DNA of 64,000 bases, taken from positions 124,001-188,000 of the forward strand of contig VWYX01000706.1 of NCBI GenBank assembly GCA_013396525.1, written 5' to 3'. Numbering within the stretch: the first letter of the stretch is position 1; each line of letters opens with the position of its first letter. Under the pieces are notes generated by a model. It ran no database searches. It was given only the letters and a program-made list of their open reading frames with translations, and was not told the origin of the DNA. Position numbers and translations under genes: made by a program. Positions 60,101 through 64,000 of the stretch are shown piece after piece. Source of the DNA: Chaetorhynchus papuensis. Lineage: Eukaryota > Chordata > Aves > Passeriformes > Rhipiduridae.

Positions 60101-63100
60101 ATCCTCTTCTTTGACAGCAGAAAGGGGATGCAGTAAATCCTGTGCGAGCTGTTCACATCAAAACCAGCAGATGATCTTGTAAAATTGCTGCTCCTGGTAA
60201 AATACCTTGTTTAGTAAGAGAGCAGCTGCATACAGCTCCTGGATTGACTGTAGATGTAGCCCAAAGATGAGAGAGTTGCAGCAATTTAGCTGTGAAGCAA
60301 CAAGTAACTGACTTGTAATAGGCAAGGTCTAGTATGGGTAAAAACCACACTGTAACATCATCCCAGCCAGACAAAAATGAGAAACTTCCTAGAAAATGCT
60401 GATTTGTGACGTGCAAGAGGAACCCATCTAGAGCCTCCGTGTGCAAACCAAGAAATGGCAGGCACAGATGTTCCATGAGGAGTGGAAATGACTATTTTTC
60501 CTAAGCAAATAACTCACTTTTGCCAGGTGTCATTCTTGCCAAGCCATTTCATCATGAACTCGGTCCTCCAGCAATAATCTGTGAGGTTTTCAACAGCTCA
60601 CCAGCTTTGTTGTCAGGTGAGCCAGAGAAAAGGGACTGGTTTATTGTCAACACAGCTGAACTACCACAGCCTATTTCCCCTATTCTGTCCCCCACAAAAT
60701 AAAATTTACAAAGCAGAGAGGAGCAAAGGGCAGGACAAATAGCACTGTACCCAGGGGATCTGATCCTTGCTCTGGAAATGCCTGGTGTGGAAGAAGTGGC
60801 AAATCTCTCACAGCAGACCTCCCAGCGGCCTCCATCATCAGGGGACTGAGCAGTGCCCTGCAGCTGTGGCTGGTCCCTGTCCCCTGTTGTGTGTGTCCCC
60901 TGGTTTTATTCATGCTGCTGCACTTGGAAAGTGATACACACCATAGTGCTGCCCCAGACCTCACCCTTGTGCACGAGATATTCTGGCTCACTTTTCACCA
61001 GTTTTTCTTAAAAATTTTATTTTTGTGCACACATAGCATTGCATTCCATTTTTGAATTTAGAGGCTCTTAAATCCATCCTTAACACAAAAGTCAACCTTC
61101 TTCAGTTTAAAAGCTCTGGCCTGAATGTTTCATGTCCTCTCTTGTGCCAGACATTGCACAGCCCCCTAAAGAGCGACAGATAATGAATGAATTGCATATG
61201 CTTCAATACCAAGTTTCATGAGCACAAAATGGCATGTCACCCCTAACCATGAATTTTCTTCTCTCCTCCTCTAAAAATCTGTGTAATAACAATTAGCACA
61301 ACGTAAATGTGTACTGTACATTTTCATGGGCTTTGGACACAAATATATTTACCTCACACTACACCAGAATTAGCAAAATAGCAATGTTCCCTGTCAGCAC
61401 AAAGAGAAGTGGGAGATAATAAATCACCAACTTGTAAACTGCATCCAAGAATCAATAAAATGTAAATGGCTACAACACAGAAGGTAGAAATACATTAAAT
61501 ATGAATGATAAGAAAGAGTAATAAGACTGGAAAACGATAAGGCTGTGTATTTCTTTACATGAGACAGAAGTGATGGAGAATGTTTCTGGACTGGTAAAAA
61601 GAGAGAAGTTCTTTTCAAACAAAATTTTATCTGACCACGTAACCCTGTCCACTACCTCTCTAATGGAGATAGAATATATCATGCGAGTGTCAACAAACCT
61701 TCGCAAACTTTACGCATCACTGATTACAAATGAAAATGTAATGCTGCCTACACATGTTCTGGCTCTTATCTCTCCTCTAGGGGAAAGCATTAAATCCTCA
61801 GCCTGCCATGGAAAATGTAGCATTCAGACATCTGTGACCAGTATGTGTAAAGAAGAAAAGATAAGGTGCATATCAAGCCTACATCTGTGACAGGGGTCTC
61901 AGAGTGTCTAGAGATAGATGAATGAATGCATATGAAGATGGACTGAAAATCTTCTAATTAAACCTTTGCTTTCCCCAGAAGTATTTGCTCTCTACAGAAT
62001 ATTTTCTGTTTTGAAAGAAGAGCTCACCGAAAAGATTTTGGCCAATATCCTCAATATCCAGTTCTTACAGGTACACTCTCTTCTTTTAAGAAATAAATAG
62101 CCTATTCTTGAGCAAAGATACTGTGTATACTTTAAAGACTCCCTGGACAAAGTTCAGCCTGCTCACCTACTGTGCAAGCTAAGAGGTAAGCTGTTAATGG
62201 CTGCAGGATGGCACTAGATGTGTGGGCTGCGAGACAGGTTTGGATCTTTGAAGAATAACTGGTTCTGAACAATAGGAGATAAATAAATCAGAACAAAGCC
62301 ACAGGTGAATGCTTGGATGAGCAGTGCCAGTCAGAGCCGGTCATTAGCCCATACTGGCACTGTAGATGAGATGAATAAGGTAGAGCTTCAACTTCAAACT
62401 TCTAGGCAAGGCTCTTGAGTTTTACAGCTAGCAGTACAACAGCTTTGTATGGTCAGCAATTCATCTTACTGCTTTAGAAACTTAAGAATAAAAAATGCAA
62501 ATGCACCTTTCATGTGTTGATTACTTAGGGATGTACAAAACCATGAACAGTGGCAGTAACAAAATGTCTCCCGGGTGCCTCTGAACACCACAGGAGGACA
62601 CAGGCGAAGTTCCCTAGGAAACCAGAGATGCACTCCAAAGCATGTGCAAGCTTGGCCAGCTGACAGTCACTCAGTTGTGTTCTGAACATTGCTGCTAGAA
62701 GGTATGTGATTCAACTCCAGAGTGTAGTTGGAAGGACTAATTGTGGAAAGCCTAGAGGAGGTCGGGATAGATTTATTCCTGGTTGCATAAATATTCAGAC
62801 CTCTAAATGAAAGAAAAGGCTGATTGCTAGCTATCCAAAATGAGGGGGAGAGAAGGGTGAATAACACCTTCAATTAATCTAAATATTGATCTTAGTCCCA
62901 GACTCTGCTGGCCTAAATTCCACCTAAATCCTTGTGCCTACTGTTTTCTATTGGCTGGGACCCCAAAGGCTTCAGAGGAATTATTCCAGAGATGTGAGTA
63001 AGGCTTAGAGCACAGAGCCACCAGTGCTCAACACTAAGTACTTAGATTTATGTTAAATCTAGTCCTGGCAAAACTGGGCATTAGGATTCAACTGTACCTC

Positions 63101-63306
63101 CAAGGTGCTTATGAGGGAAGATGTCTGCAGGCCCAATGCTCAACCTTGCTTTTAGACAAAATATCAATTTAGCATCTCTTGGGAAATACAGTATAGCACC
63201 TCTCCTAAGCTCTGCTCTTTTTCTGCATCTGAGCACCTCCAACCCCTCATTGGGTTTGCTCAGAAGAGAGCTAAGGCCATATGTACAGGTGACCCACAGG
63301 GGGAAT
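57175..63306. other. AT-rich stretch without a recognisable gene, 6.1 kb
   Basis: It contains a 187-codon minus-strand open frame (57489-58052) of unknown meaning, a conserved-element-like block at 58140-58360 (ATAATTAGGATCAAG, GACAACAATTAACC) and T runs at 59365-59402. No transposon is recognised. Confidence 0.5.
59365..59402 (+). repeat. Paired poly-T runs
   Basis: Seventeen T (59365-59381), a short interruption, then eight T (59395-59402). No LINE or SINE body is recognisable on either side, so this is not called a retroposon tail. Confidence 0.8.
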
Positions 63307-63457
63307 GAGAAGAGAAGAGAAGAGAAGAGAAGAGAAGAGAAGAGAAGAGAAGAGAAGAGAAGAGAAGAGAAGAGAAGAGAAGAGAAGAGAAGAGAAGAGA
63401 AGAGAAGAGAAGAGAAGAGAAGAGAAGAGAAGAGAAGAGAAGAGAAGAGAAGAGAAG
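63307..63457 (+). repeat. (GAGAA)n pentanucleotide array, about 30 copies
   Basis: About 151 bases of perfect GAGAA repeats, purine-only on the plus strand. Because 5 is not a multiple of 3, every frame cycles through the same 15-base pattern, giving RREEK-type peptides or, on the other strand, LFSSL-type peptides that look like long frames but are artefacts. Confidence 0.98.
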
Positions 63458-64000
63458 CCAAAAACTTTTGCCCTCCTTGGCCAGATGATTCCTAACGCTT
63501 TGCAGATCTTTCATCTCTTATTACTAGAAGACCCTTTTAGCAAGGGCAGAACAACACAATTTCTCATACTACTACATGGAAGACCATGACATGACTGAAT
63601 TTCTTTCCAGTTGCATTTCCCTGACTCCCTTAGAACAAGCCCCTGTATCTATCAAAGACTGGAAAGCAGTCATAGACATTTCAGAATGCTGCCTGTGACT
63701 CGACAGCGAGTCCTTCCCAATGATCTGTGGATCAAATATCCTTAATATCAAATATTTGAGGATTGGGATGTTTGGAGTGGAAAGGGTCTGCCACACACAA
63801 ACATTCTCACAAAGCTTTCCTTTTTCCAAGGAAGAACTGTTGTTCCCGAGCTCCCCTGCCCTGGTGTGAGATAGAGCAGACAGGTGTGGCTGTGACTCCA
63901 GCACAAGCAATAAATACATTTAGCAGCTAGATTAGCATAATTGCTTGCCTAGTCAGCTAGCATGCGAAGTGCACAAACAAGAACCATAACAGTTTTATTA
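63458..64000. other. Non-coding end of window
   Basis: I see no repeat, RNA gene or supported reading frame in the last 540 bases. Confidence 0.6.

Noticed and set aside
63081..63589. Frames of 84-126 codons with RREEK or SSLLF repeats
   Set aside because: Products of the GAGAA array, not proteins.
1..64000. tRNA, rRNA, snRNA genes, CRISPR arrays, endogenous retroviral genes and operons
   Set aside because: I looked for A/B-box and T-loop words, regular spaced repeats, retroviral gene motifs and tightly packed genes and found none; the sequence is vertebrate non-coding DNA.

Overview
This is nuclear DNA of a vertebrate, most likely a bird. The best evidence is three truncated CR1 LINE 3' ends (6383-6746, 54005-54555, 56955-57174) that end in the octamer-like repeats (AATCATAGAATCATAGAAT type) seen in bird and other sauropsid CR1s. 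Sparse interspersed repeats, CpG-poor background with discrete CpG islands, and scattered microsatellites agree. There is no bacterial, phage, CRISPR or organellar content. I recognise no protein family with confidence, and almost all of the 64 kb is non-coding.

The most substantive signal is a candidate ten-exon gene on the minus strand, about 38 kb long, running from a CpG island at about 41.3 kb down to a stop codon at 2987. Exon-like segments are at 41275-41068, 38913-38860, 34265-34175, 28390-28230, 19544-19493, 13953-13887, 8397-8329, 7820-7738, 5305-5231 and 3122-2987. Each internal one has an AG acceptor and GT donor, each is open in the required frame, and all the intron phases agree, giving 996 coding bases (331 residues). 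I assembled this by eye, choosing segments partly because they fitted, and chance pseudo-exons are common in vertebrate introns. It is therefore a testable hypothesis. The segments at 28.3, 34.2, 13.9, 8.3, 7.8 and 3.0 kb are the better ones; the first two exons and the one at 19.5 kb are the weakest. No homologue comes to mind.

Layout: 1-2986 is downstream flank with possible polyadenylation signals and an RFX-type X-box. At 3-8.4 kb are the last five candidate exons, a GC-rich CpG island (about 5320-6250) holding a 48-bp minisatellite beside a 373-base assembly gap, and an inverted CR1. At 8.4-41 kb are large candidate introns with AT-rich blocks that look like conserved non-coding elements, a CTTTCC array, an old LINE reverse-transcriptase remnant, a CA repeat and a pair of POU octamers. 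At 41.0-41.4 kb is a second CpG island, the candidate promoter. From 41.4 to 64 kb I see no convincing gene: AT-rich intergenic sequence, two CR1 fragments in opposite orientations and a 151-bp GAGAA array.
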